Source: Streptomyces sp. A2-16 (lineage in GTDB: Bacteria > Actinomycetota > Actinomycetes > Streptomycetales > Streptomycetaceae). From it: DNA of 64,000 nt. Positions 36,506 through 43,714 of the stretch are shown here, piece after piece (positions within the stretch are counted from its first letter, which is position 1; the number at the start of each line of letters is the position of its first letter). The stretch is taken from NCBI RefSeq assembly GCF_018128905.1, contig NZ_CP063808.1:1240001-1304000 (forward strand), read 5' to 3'. Below the pieces are notes generated by a model, which saw only the letters and a program-made list of their open reading frames with translations, did no database searches and was not told where the DNA came from. The translations under genes and the position numbers were made by a program.

Positions 36506-37171
36506 ATGTCGAGGCCAGTCGAGTACGAGTCCGGTGCGCCGCGCGTCTACCAGCCGCAGCCCGCATCGGCCCCGGCGTACGAGGAGTACGCGGATCCGGC
36601 GGCGGCGCACGGCTGGCAGAACGTGTACGACGCGACGGCCGAACTTCCGGTGATCGAGCCCGCAGGCCCTGAGTCCGGGGTCCGGGAGGCGGCCGGTCCG
36701 GATTCCGCCGGTCGGGCCGCCCGGCGACGGGCCGCCCGCGGCAGGGACAGGAGCGGTCGGCGCTCGCGCCGGGTCGTCGTGGCCGTCGGAGCCGTGGGAG
36801 CGGTGTCGGCGGCGGCCCTGATCGCGGGCCTGTCCCTGTCGGGCTCCTCCTCGAGGCCCGCGCAGGACCAGGTGGACGGCACCCCGTCGGCCTCCGCCGG
36901 GACGAGCGACGCCACGGACCGGGCCGCCAGCACCGGGCCGGCCGCTCCGGGTCCGGCCGCCTCCGGGGAGCCGGGGGCCGGGACCGTCCCGTCCGGCACC
37001 GGTGCGAGCGCGTCGGCGACCGCGTCCGCGGAGACGCGGACGAGCGGAAGTCCCTCGGCCACGGCCCCCTCCGTCGCCCCTTCGGCAGCGGTGAGCTCCG
37101 CCTCCGCGGGCGGTCCGGGCAACTCCGGCGGCAAGGGACGCGGGCAGGGCGCCACGAAGGGCCCCAAGTAG
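36506..37171 (+). CDS. hypothetical membrane-anchored Ser/Ala/Gly-rich protein
   Basis: A 221-residue protein: cytoplasmic N-terminal 90 residues with YEEYADPAAAHGWQNVYDATAELP, a basic cluster (RRRAARGRDRSGRRSRR), one transmembrane helix (VVVAVGAVGAVSAAALIAGL) and an external low-complexity tail of Ser/Ala/Gly/Pro. No domain recognised. The divergent aminotransferase is 126 bp away; the serine protease gene follows 171 bp on. It may be a wall-spanning or anchoring protein. Confidence 0.75.
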   Translation: MSRPVEYESGAPRVYQPQPASAPAYEEYADPAAAHGWQNVYDATAELPVIEPAGPESGVREAAGPDSAGRAARRRAARGRDRSGRRSRRVVVAVGAVGAVSAAALIAGLSLSGSSSRPAQDQVDGTPSASAGTSDATDRAASTGPAAPGPAASGEPGAGTVPSGTGASASATASAETRTSGSPSATAPSVAPSAAVSSASAGGPGNSGGKGRGQGATKGPK

Positions 37172-37292
37172 GCGTCCGCTAAGTAGGCGTTCCACTGGGT
37201 AGGTTGGCCGAGCGGCGGAACGCAGGTGCGAGCTCGGCACAGCTTCTTGCCCAATCACCCACCCCTCTTCACAATGTGCATGACAAAATCGC

Positions 37293-37319
37293 GGGCGGCC
37301 GGAAGATTTCCGGCCGCCC
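37293..37319 (+). promoter_or_regulatory. perfect hairpin in leader of the serine protease gene
   Basis: A 12-bp perfect stem (37293-37304 with 37308-37319, loop GAT) lies 23 nt before the protease start codon, leaving the AGAGGGGA ribosome binding site just outside. It could stabilise the mRNA or be an attenuator. Confidence 0.6.
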
Positions 37320-37342
37320 AAGTCGCAAGAGGGGACCCCCAC

Positions 37343-38269
37343 ATGAGAAAGCCTCTCGTCGCCGCGCTCAGCGCCCTGGCCCTGGCCGGGATAGGCGCGG
37401 CACCCGCGGTCGCCGCCGAGCCCGCCGCATCCGGCGTCGGCAAGAGCGTGGACACCGACACCCCCGTCTCCGTGGTCAAGGACGTGGTCACGTCCGCCAC
37501 CTCGACCCTGTCCCAGGTCACGTCACCGAAGCTGCAGGCCGTGACCCTCGCCGGGACCGTCTCGCTCAGCAACTGCTCCGGCTCGGTCATCCGGTTCCCG
37601 AACTCCCTGGACACCGACCCGGCGCTGGTCCTCAGCAACGGGCACTGCCTCACCACTGGCTTCCCCGAGCCGGGCGAGGTGCTCACCAACCAGGCCTCCA
37701 GCCGGACCTTCGGGCTGCTCAACTCCTCCGGCACCCGGGTCGCCACGCTGCGCGCCAGCAAGCTCGCCTACGGGACGATGACCGACACGGACGTCTCGAT
37801 CTACCAGCTCACCAGCACCTACGCGTCGATCAAGAGCTCGTACAACATCTCCCCGCTCACCGTGCAGGACACCCACCCGACCGCCGGGACCGCGATCACC
37901 GTGGCCTCCGGCTACTGGAAGCGGCTCTACAGCTGCAACATCGACGGGTTCGTGTACCGCCTGAAGGAGGGCGACTGGACCTGGAAGGACTCGGTCCGTT
38001 ACACCTCCGCCTGCCAGACCATCGGCGGCACCTCGGGCTCGCCCGTCATCGACCAGGCCACCGGCAAGGTCGTCGCCGTCAACAACACCGGCAACGAGGA
38101 CGGCCAGCGCTGCACGGAGAACAACCCGTGCGAGGTCGACGCGAACGGCAACGTCACCGTCCGCGAGGGCATCAACTACGCCCAGGAGATCTACAACATC
38201 CCGGCCTGCTTCACCACCGGCAACCAGCTCAACCTGAACGCGAGCAGCTGCACCCTGCCCAAGCCGTAA
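37343..38269 (+). CDS. secreted trypsin-fold serine protease
   Basis: A 308-residue secreted protein. Signal peptide of about 25 residues (LVAALSALALAGIGAAPAVAA) precedes a serine-protease domain with the catalytic triad visible: His101 in SNGHCL, Asp150 in DTDVSIYQ, Ser231 in GGTSGSPVID. Six cysteines in the mature part may form disulfides. The start ATG at 37343 has AGAGGGGA upstream; a longer reading frame to 37226 would run through the hairpin. There is no prodomain of the alpha-lytic type. It converges on the amidohydrolase gene. Confidence 0.92.
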   Translation: MRKPLVAALSALALAGIGAAPAVAAEPAASGVGKSVDTDTPVSVVKDVVTSATSTLSQVTSPKLQAVTLAGTVSLSNCSGSVIRFPNSLDTDPALVLSNGHCLTTGFPEPGEVLTNQASSRTFGLLNSSGTRVATLRASKLAYGTMTDTDVSIYQLTSTYASIKSSYNISPLTVQDTHPTAGTAITVASGYWKRLYSCNIDGFVYRLKEGDWTWKDSVRYTSACQTIGGTSGSPVIDQATGKVVAVNNTGNEDGQRCTENNPCEVDANGNVTVREGINYAQEIYNIPACFTTGNQLNLNASSCTLPKP

Positions 38270-38299
38270 GGACCGCACAGCAAGGCGCGCGGCGTTCCG

Positions 38300-39910
38300 T
38301 CACATGGGACTGCGACGGACCGCCCTGCCCGCCAGCACATCCGTCCTTGCGCCGTCCTCGATCACGAACCGGCCGTCGACCAGGACGTGGGGGATGCCCG
38401 CCGGCAACCGGCGCGGCTCCTCGAACGTCGAACCCGGTGCCACCGTCAGCGGGTCGAACAGGACCAGGTCCGCGCGGTACCCCTCCCTGACCAGGCCGCG
38501 GTCCGGCAGGCGCAGCCGGGACGCCGGGCGCGAGGTCAGGTGCGCGACGCACTCCTCCAGGGACAGCACCCCCAACTCCCGCACGTACGTGCCGAGATAG
38601 CGCGGGAACGTGCCGTACGCCCGCGGATGCGGCTTGGCGCCCTGCAGGATGCCGTCGGAGCCGCCGGTGTGCACCGGGTGCCGCATGATCGTCCGGACGT
38701 TCTCCTCGTGGCCGACGTGCTGGAGGATCGACGGGGCCAGCCGGTCGGCGAGCAGCAGCCCGCGGGCGGTCGTCCAGGGGCTCTCGCCCCGCGCGCGGGC
38801 CGACTCCGCGACCGTACGGCCCACGTAGTCCGCGAAGGCCAGGTCGCCGACTCCCGAGATCTCGACGGTGTCCCACTCGACGGGCACGCCGTGGCAGCCG
38901 TCGGCGCCGAGCTCCTCCAGGTGGTGCCGTATGCGCTCGGCCGTGTCGTCGTCCGCCAGCCGCTTCAGGACCGCCTCGGGACCGCCCTCGCCCGCCCAGC
39001 TCGGCAGCAGGGCCGCGAGGGTCGTGGAGCCGGGGGTGTAGGGGTAGGTGTCCAGGCTGATGTCCGCGCCCGACGCCAGCGCCTCGTCCAGGAGGGCGAG
39101 CAGCTCGGGTGCCCGGCCCTTGTTCACACCGAAGTTCATGGTGGCGTGGGCGAGGTGCAGGGCGCAGCCGGCCTCCCGGCTCAGGGCGACCATCTCCTCG
39201 TACGCCTCGAGGGCGCCCGCCCCGTACGAGCGGTGGTGCGGGCAGTAGTAGCCGCCGTACTCGGCCACCACCCGGCACAGCTCGGTCAGTTCGGCGTCCG
39301 GGGCGTACATGCCGGGCGTGTAGGTCAGGCCCGACGACATGCCGAGCGCGCCCTGCTCCATGCCCTCCGCGACCAACCGGCGCATCCGGGCCAGCTCCTG
39401 ACCGGTCGCCTCGCGGTCCTCCCAGCCGACGACGAGCGCGCGGACCGTGCCCTGGGGAATCAGATAGGCCGCGTTGACGGCGATCCCGCGGTCCAGGCGG
39501 TCCAGGTACTCGCCGACCGACCGCCAGTCGAAGTCGATGTCGTCGCCGGAGCCGTTCCACCCGGTGATGGCGCGGCGGACCTCCTCCAGGGTGCGGTCGT
39601 CGACCGGGGCGTACGACAGCCCGTCCTGGCCCAGCACTTCGAGCGTGACGCCCTGCGCGGCCTTGGCACTGTGGTCGGGGTCGCGCAGCAGGGCCAGGTC
39701 GCTATGGGCGTGCATGTCGATGAAGCCGGGGGACAGGACGAGGCCCTCTGCGTCCAACTCGCGCCGGGCCTTCGGGCGTTGGCAGCCCGCGTCGGCCGCC
39801 TCCTTGACGATCGAGACGATCCGGCCGCCGTCGACCACCACGTCGGCGCGGTAGGAGGGGGCGCCGCTGCCGTCGACCACGTCAGCGTCCCGGATGACGA
39901 GCTCTTCCAT
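38300..39910 (-). CDS. N-acyl-D-amino acid/N-acyl-aminosugar-acid deacylase (amidohydrolase)
   Basis: A 536-residue zinc-dependent amidohydrolase related to D-aminoacylase. Metal-binding HAH at 67-69 (GFIDMHAHSD), the YCPHHRS loop, histidine in LHLAHAT and the catalytic Asp in MRHPVHTGGSDG are all present, with beta-sandwich ends before and after the barrel. It removes an acyl group from an N-acylated D-amino acid or aminosugar acid. In its cluster (PLP deaminase, KDG-type kinase, RidA, GntP permease) an N-acetylglucosaminate deacetylase role fits well, but classical D-aminoacylase is the alternative. The ATG at 39910 has GGAAGG upstream. It converges on the protease gene. Confidence 0.88.
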   Translation of the reverse strand: MEELVIRDADVVDGSGAPSYRADVVVDGGRIVSIVKEAADAGCQRPKARRELDAEGLVLSPGFIDMHAHSDLALLRDPDHSAKAAQGVTLEVLGQDGLSYAPVDDRTLEEVRRAITGWNGSGDDIDFDWRSVGEYLDRLDRGIAVNAAYLIPQGTVRALVVGWEDREATGQELARMRRLVAEGMEQGALGMSSGLTYTPGMYAPDAELTELCRVVAEYGGYYCPHHRSYGAGALEAYEEMVALSREAGCALHLAHATMNFGVNKGRAPELLALLDEALASGADISLDTYPYTPGSTTLAALLPSWAGEGGPEAVLKRLADDDTAERIRHHLEELGADGCHGVPVEWDTVEISGVGDLAFADYVGRTVAESARARGESPWTTARGLLLADRLAPSILQHVGHEENVRTIMRHPVHTGGSDGILQGAKPHPRAYGTFPRYLGTYVRELGVLSLEECVAHLTSRPASRLRLPDRGLVREGYRADLVLFDPLTVAPGSTFEEPRRLPAGIPHVLVDGRFVIEDGARTDVLAGRAVRRSPM

Positions 39911-39936
39911 GCCGGACCTTCCGCTTCTGGACGCTT

Positions 39937-41211
39937 CTAGAAGAACGTACGGATGTATTCGACAACCGTGCCGTCGGCCTCGGCGACCGGGATCAGCTGC
40001 CACTTGTCGAAGGACGTGCACGGGTGGGAGAGGCCGAGGCCCAGCCAGTCGCCGACCTCCACATCGGCCTCCGGGGCGGTGGTCAGCCAGGCGTGCTGGT
40101 CGGAGAGGGCGGTCACCTCGATGCCGGTGGCCGGGCGCTCGATGCCGTCCCTTCGGACCACCTGGGCGAAGGGAAGGTCGAGGTCGTAGGCGGCGTCCCG
40201 CTTGCCCGCGTTGGTGAAGGCCTGGCCGGGGGAGGGGCGGGAGACGACCTGTGTCCACAGGCGGAACGCGGGCTCCAGCGCGCCCTCCTCGGAGATCCGG
40301 TTGAAGGGGGTCACCTTGCGGTAGTGGCCGTCGTCGTGCGAGACGTAGGCGCCGGAGCGGAGCAGCTTCAGGACGGGCCGGGACAGTTCGGGGATCTCGG
40401 CGAAGACGTCGGCGACCGCGTCGAACCAGGCGCTGCCACCCGCGCTGACCACGATCTCGTCCGGTGCCGCTCCGGCGAACCGTCCCGCCTTGTCGAAGTC
40501 GGCGGCCAGGGCGACGAGCCGGCGCAGCCAGGCGTGCACACGCTCCGGGTTCGCCTGCGGGACCTCGCCCTCGTACCCGGCGACGCCGACCAGCCGCAGC
40601 GTCCCGGTGGCCGCGACCGCGTCGGCGACGGCCGCGCACTCCGCCTCGGTGCGGATCCCGGTGCGGGCGCCCTCACCGGCGGCGAGTTCCACGACGACGT
40701 CCAGGGGGCGGGAGGTGCCGCGCAGGGCCGCGTCCATCAGCTCGACCCCGCGGACGGAGTCGACGTAGCAGACGAAGCGGAAGTCCGCGTCGCTCGCGAG
40801 CTCCCCGGCGATCCAGCGCAGCGCCGCCGGATCCACGAGCTCGTTGGCGAGGAAGACCCGCTCGATGCCGAAGGCGCGGGCGACCCGTACCTGATGGGGC
40901 ACGGCCAGGGTGATGCCCCAGGCGCCGTGCTCGATCTGGCGCCGGAAGAGCTGGGGGGCCATGGTCGTCTTGCCGTGCGGGGCGAAGGCGAGGCCGTGGC
41001 GGGCGGCGTACGTCTCCATGAGCCGGAGGTTGTGGTCGAGGCGCTCGGCGGACAGGGCCAGAACGGGCGTCGCGAAGCCGTCGGTGAAGAGGTTGCGGCG
41101 CTGGGCCGTCAGCTCGGCCACGGTCAGTCCGTCCGCGTCCGGGGGGAGGCCCTTGAAGCGGTGGTCGACACGTTCCTCCGCGAGGCGGGCGAGCGCTTCG
41201 GTACCGGACAC
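39937..41211 (-). CDS. PLP-dependent deaminase/dehydratase, D-serine dehydratase (DSD1)-like
   Basis: A 424-residue fold-type III (alanine-racemase-like) enzyme. PLP lysine at 81 in FAPHGKTTMAP; a C-terminal zinc site of the DSD1 type in LSDQHAW and SHPCTSFDKW (His-x-Cys). Related enzymes include D-serine dehydratase, D-threonine aldolase and D-glucosaminate dehydratase; the last would turn D-glucosaminate into 2-keto-3-deoxygluconate and ammonia, in keeping with the neighbouring kinase. Substrate is inference. GTG at 41211 has GGGAGG upstream. It starts 26 bp upstream of the deacylase gene on the same strand and is divergent from the kinase across a palindromic operator. Confidence 0.88.
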   Translation of the reverse strand: MSGTEALARLAEERVDHRFKGLPPDADGLTVAELTAQRRNLFTDGFATPVLALSAERLDHNLRLMETYAARHGLAFAPHGKTTMAPQLFRRQIEHGAWGITLAVPHQVRVARAFGIERVFLANELVDPAALRWIAGELASDADFRFVCYVDSVRGVELMDAALRGTSRPLDVVVELAAGEGARTGIRTEAECAAVADAVAATGTLRLVGVAGYEGEVPQANPERVHAWLRRLVALAADFDKAGRFAGAAPDEIVVSAGGSAWFDAVADVFAEIPELSRPVLKLLRSGAYVSHDDGHYRKVTPFNRISEEGALEPAFRLWTQVVSRPSPGQAFTNAGKRDAAYDLDLPFAQVVRRDGIERPATGIEVTALSDQHAWLTTAPEADVEVGDWLGLGLSHPCTSFDKWQLIPVAEADGTVVEYIRTFF

Positions 41212-41234
41212 GGGGCCTCCCTGAGGGGACGACG

Positions 41235-41257
41235 AGCGTTGCAGTGCATGCAACGCT
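41235..41257. promoter_or_regulatory. palindromic operator in the divergent promoter of the catabolic cluster
   Basis: Perfect 9-bp arms AGCGTTGCA and TGCAACGCT with a 5-bp spacer. It lies between the deaminase and kinase genes, 3 bp upstream of a candidate plus-strand promoter (TTGCGT 41260-41265, TAACAT 41284-41289, 18-bp spacer). A TTGCA-N5-TGCAA core suits an IclR-type dimer, and the cluster encodes an IclR regulator. Confidence 0.72.
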
Positions 41258-41328
41258 CATTGCGTATATCGCTGAGTGCTGTCTAACATCCACGCCAACG
41301 CCGGGTCAATCAAGGAGCTGCCCCCATC

Positions 41329-42444
41329 GTGAATGCCCCCGACGCCGTGGACGTCGTCGCGCTCGGCGAGTCCATGGTCACGTTCCTGCCCAGCCGCCCG
41401 GGACGGCTCGCCGAAGTGCCGTCCTTCGAGCGGGGAATCGGGGGCGCGGAGTCCAACGTCGCGTGTGTTCTCGCGGCGGCCGGTCATTCCGTGCGCTGGG
41501 TCAGCCGGGTCGGGGCCGACGGGTTCGGGGATCACCTGGTCGAGACGATCGGCGGGTACGGGGTCGACGTCTCCGCCGTGGGACGGGACGCGTCGCGGCC
41601 CACGGGCGTGTACTTCCGTACGGCACAGGACCGGGCGTCGGACGGCCATGAGGTCGCCTACTACCGGGCCGGTTCCGCGGCTTCTGCGATGTCCGTGGCC
41701 AACGTGGACCCGTCGGTGGTGCGGGCCGGGCGGGTGCTGCACCTCTCGGGGATCACGGCCGCGTTGTCGGCCGGGTGCCTGGAGTTGCTGCGCGAGCTGA
41801 CGGCGCCCGGTGAGGGACGCCCCTTGATCTCCTTCGACGTCAATCACCGGGCCGGGCTGTGGCGGGACGACGACGGTCCGCGGGTGCTGCTGGAGCTGGC
41901 GCGCGGGGCCGACATCGTGTTCGTGGGGGAGGACGAGGCGGAGGAGGCGTGGGGCGTCACGGGCGGCCCGGCGGCGATCCGCGCGGTGCTGCCCGAGCCG
42001 GGGGTGCTGGTGGTGAAGCAGGGCGGGAAGGGCGCCACCGCTTTCGTGACACCCTCCGCACCTCCCGCACCTTCTGCACCTCCCGCACTCTTCGCACCTC
42101 CCGCACCTCCCGCACCTCCCGCACCCCACCCTCGGCACCGGTCGGCGTCCGCCTTCGTACCCGCCCTCGCCGTCGACGTCGTGGCCACCACCGGCGCCGG
42201 CGACGCCTTCGCGGCAGGATTCCTCTCCGCGACCCTCCGCCACCTCCCCCTCCGCGACCGCCTGAGGTACGGCCACCTCTGGGCCGCAGCCGCCCTCACC
42301 GTCCCCGGTGACCTGGCGGCACCCCCCTCCCGCGCGCACGCCGACCGCCTCGTCGCCGCCGGGGACGACACGTGGGGGACACTTCGACTCGGCCCCGGCT
42401 GGACGCAAGCCGACCCGGCCCCGGAGGAGGTACGCACCCCATGA
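41329..42444 (+). CDS. PfkB-family sugar kinase (2-keto-3-deoxygluconate kinase type)
   Basis: A 371-residue ribokinase-fold kinase. The N-terminal ALGESMVTF and GGAESNVA motifs and the C-terminal GAGDAFAAGF (catalytic Asp at about residue 292) are typical; it most resembles KDG kinases (YR motif in PTGVYFRT and VDVVAT preceding GAGD). An odd feature is an in-frame low-complexity insertion, about residues 243-266, of Pro/Ala repeats encoded by a 9-bp tandem repeat. GTG at 41329 with AAGGAG about 10 nt upstream. It overlaps the IclR gene by 4 nt. Confidence 0.88.
   Translation: MNAPDAVDVVALGESMVTFLPSRPGRLAEVPSFERGIGGAESNVACVLAAAGHSVRWVSRVGADGFGDHLVETIGGYGVDVSAVGRDASRPTGVYFRTAQDRASDGHEVAYYRAGSAASAMSVANVDPSVVRAGRVLHLSGITAALSAGCLELLRELTAPGEGRPLISFDVNHRAGLWRDDDGPRVLLELARGADIVFVGEDEAEEAWGVTGGPAAIRAVLPEPGVLVVKQGGKGATAFVTPSAPPAPSAPPALFAPPAPPAPPAPHPRHRSASAFVPALAVDVVATTGAGDAFAAGFLSATLRHLPLRDRLRYGHLWAAAALTVPGDLAAPPSRAHADRLVAAGDDTWGTLRLGPGWTQADPAPEEVRTP
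42058..42127 (+). repeat. 9-bp tandem repeats within the kinase gene
   Basis: Repeats of GCACCTCCC with variants (GCACCTTCT, GCACTCTTC), about 8 units, encode a Pro/Ala-rich insert. Being a multiple of 3 they keep frame; copy number could vary by slippage. Confidence 0.85.
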
Positions 42445-43202
42445 GCCAGACCGTCGACCGAGCACTCAGCATCCTGCCGCTGCTCGCCGAGGGCCCCGCC
42501 GACCTCGGCCAGGTCGCCGACCGCCTCGGTGTCCACAAGTCCACCGCGCTGCGCCTCCTGCGCACCCTGCACGAACACGGCATGGTCTACCGCCAGTCCG
42601 ACCAGCGCTACCGCCTCGGCGCCCGGCTCATCGCGCTCGCCCAGGAGGCGATGGAGAACCTCGACATCCGGGAGATCGCCCACCCCCACCTCGTACGGCT
42701 GAACGAGCAGTGCGGACACACCGTCCACCTCGCCGTGTACGAGGAGGCCGAGGTGCTCTACATCGACAAGGTCGAGAGCCGCTACCCGGTGCGGATGTAC
42801 TCGCGGATCGGCAAACCGGTCGCCATCACCGTCGCCGCGGTCGCCAAACTGCTGCTCGCCGACCTTCCCGAGGCCGAGCGGCACGCCCTCGCCGACAAGC
42901 TCGAATACCCCCTGTACACGGCCCGTTCGACCCCCAACGCCCCCGCCTTCCTCAAGGAGCTGGAGCGGGTGCGCGAACAGGGCTGGGCCACCGACCTCGG
43001 CGGCCACGAGGAGTCCATCAACTGTGTCGCGGCCCCTGTCCGGGGCGCCGACGGCAGGGTCGTCGCCGCGATGTCGGTCTCCGCGCCGAACGTCGTCGTC
43101 ACCGCCGAGGAACTCCTCACCCTCCTCCCACAGGTCCGCCGTACGGCCGATGCCATCAGCGGCGAGTACTCCGGCAGAACCACACCAAAGGACCCCGTAT
43201 GA
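42441..43202 (+). CDS. IclR-family transcriptional regulator
   Basis: A 253-residue regulator. N-terminal winged helix (LGQVADRLGVHKSTALRLLRTLHEHGMVYR) and C-terminal GAF-like effector domain (VESRYPVRMYSRIGKPVAI, NCVAAPVRGADGRVVAAMSVS). ATG at 42441 overlaps the kinase stop codon (ATGA), and its own stop overlaps the RidA start, so kinase, regulator and RidA are translationally linked. It probably binds the palindrome at 41235-41257 and senses a pathway intermediate such as KDG or the aminosugar acid. Confidence 0.93.
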   Translation: MSQTVDRALSILPLLAEGPADLGQVADRLGVHKSTALRLLRTLHEHGMVYRQSDQRYRLGARLIALAQEAMENLDIREIAHPHLVRLNEQCGHTVHLAVYEEAEVLYIDKVESRYPVRMYSRIGKPVAITVAAVAKLLLADLPEAERHALADKLEYPLYTARSTPNAPAFLKELERVREQGWATDLGGHEESINCVAAPVRGADGRVVAAMSVSAPNVVVTAEELLTLLPQVRRTADAISGEYSGRTTPKDPV

Positions 43203-43609
43203 CGGACAAGATCGCGCTCACCCCCAAGACCCACACCACCCCGCCCGCGAAGTTCTCCCACGGGGTGAGGAAGGGCAACATCCTCCAGGTCGCAGGGCAG
43301 GTCGGCTTCCTGCCGGCCGAGGAGGGCAAGGCCCCGACGCCCGCCGGGCCCACCCTGCGCGAGCAGACCCTGCAGACCCTCGCCAACGTCAAGGCGATCC
43401 TGGAGGAGGGCGGCGCCTCCTGGGACGACGTGATGATGATCCGCGTCTATCTGACCGACGTGGACCACTTCGCCGAGATGAACTCGATCTACAACACCTA
43501 CTTCGAGGAGCAGGGCCTCACCGCGCCCCCGGCCGCCCGCACGACGGTCTACGTCGGCCTGCCCGCCGGACTCCTCATCGAGATCGACGCGCTCGCCGTC
43601 CTCGGCTGA
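43199..43609 (+). CDS. RidA-family imine/enamine deaminase
   Basis: A 136-residue RidA (YjgF/YER057c/UK114) protein, normally a trimer that hydrolyses reactive enamine/imine products of PLP dehydratases to ketoacids. Key residues are visible: the Arg in PPAARTTVYVGLP (equivalent to the catalytic Arg105 of RidA) and the Glu in LIEIDALA. Placed beside a PLP dehydratase-like enzyme, it most likely finishes the deamination by hydrolysing the imine. ATG overlaps the IclR stop codon. Confidence 0.93.
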   Translation: MTDKIALTPKTHTTPPAKFSHGVRKGNILQVAGQVGFLPAEEGKAPTPAGPTLREQTLQTLANVKAILEEGGASWDDVMMIRVYLTDVDHFAEMNSIYNTYFEEQGLTAPPAARTTVYVGLPAGLLIEIDALAVLG

Positions 43610-43634
43610 CGCTCCCCCGACTCCCGCACGCACA

Positions 43635-43664
43635 CGGCATGGCACCTCACGGGGTGCCGTGCCG
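43635..43664 (+). promoter_or_regulatory. hairpin between RidA and GntP genes
   Basis: A 12-bp stem with one mismatch (43635-43646 with 43653-43664) lies 26 nt after the RidA stop and 50 nt before the gntP start. It is probably a terminator with read-through or an mRNA processing/stabilising element, setting permease levels below those of the enzymes. Confidence 0.6.
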
Positions 43665-43714
43665 CGCTCCCCCCTGCCCGAAAGCTCCATGCACCCACGC
43701 AGAGGACCTCCCCC

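Noticed and set aside
37198..37245. GGTTGGCCGAGCGGCGGAACGC looked like the 5' half of a Ser/Leu tRNA.
   Set aside because: No anticodon stem, variable arm, T-arm (GGTTCGA) or acceptor partner follows at the right distance.
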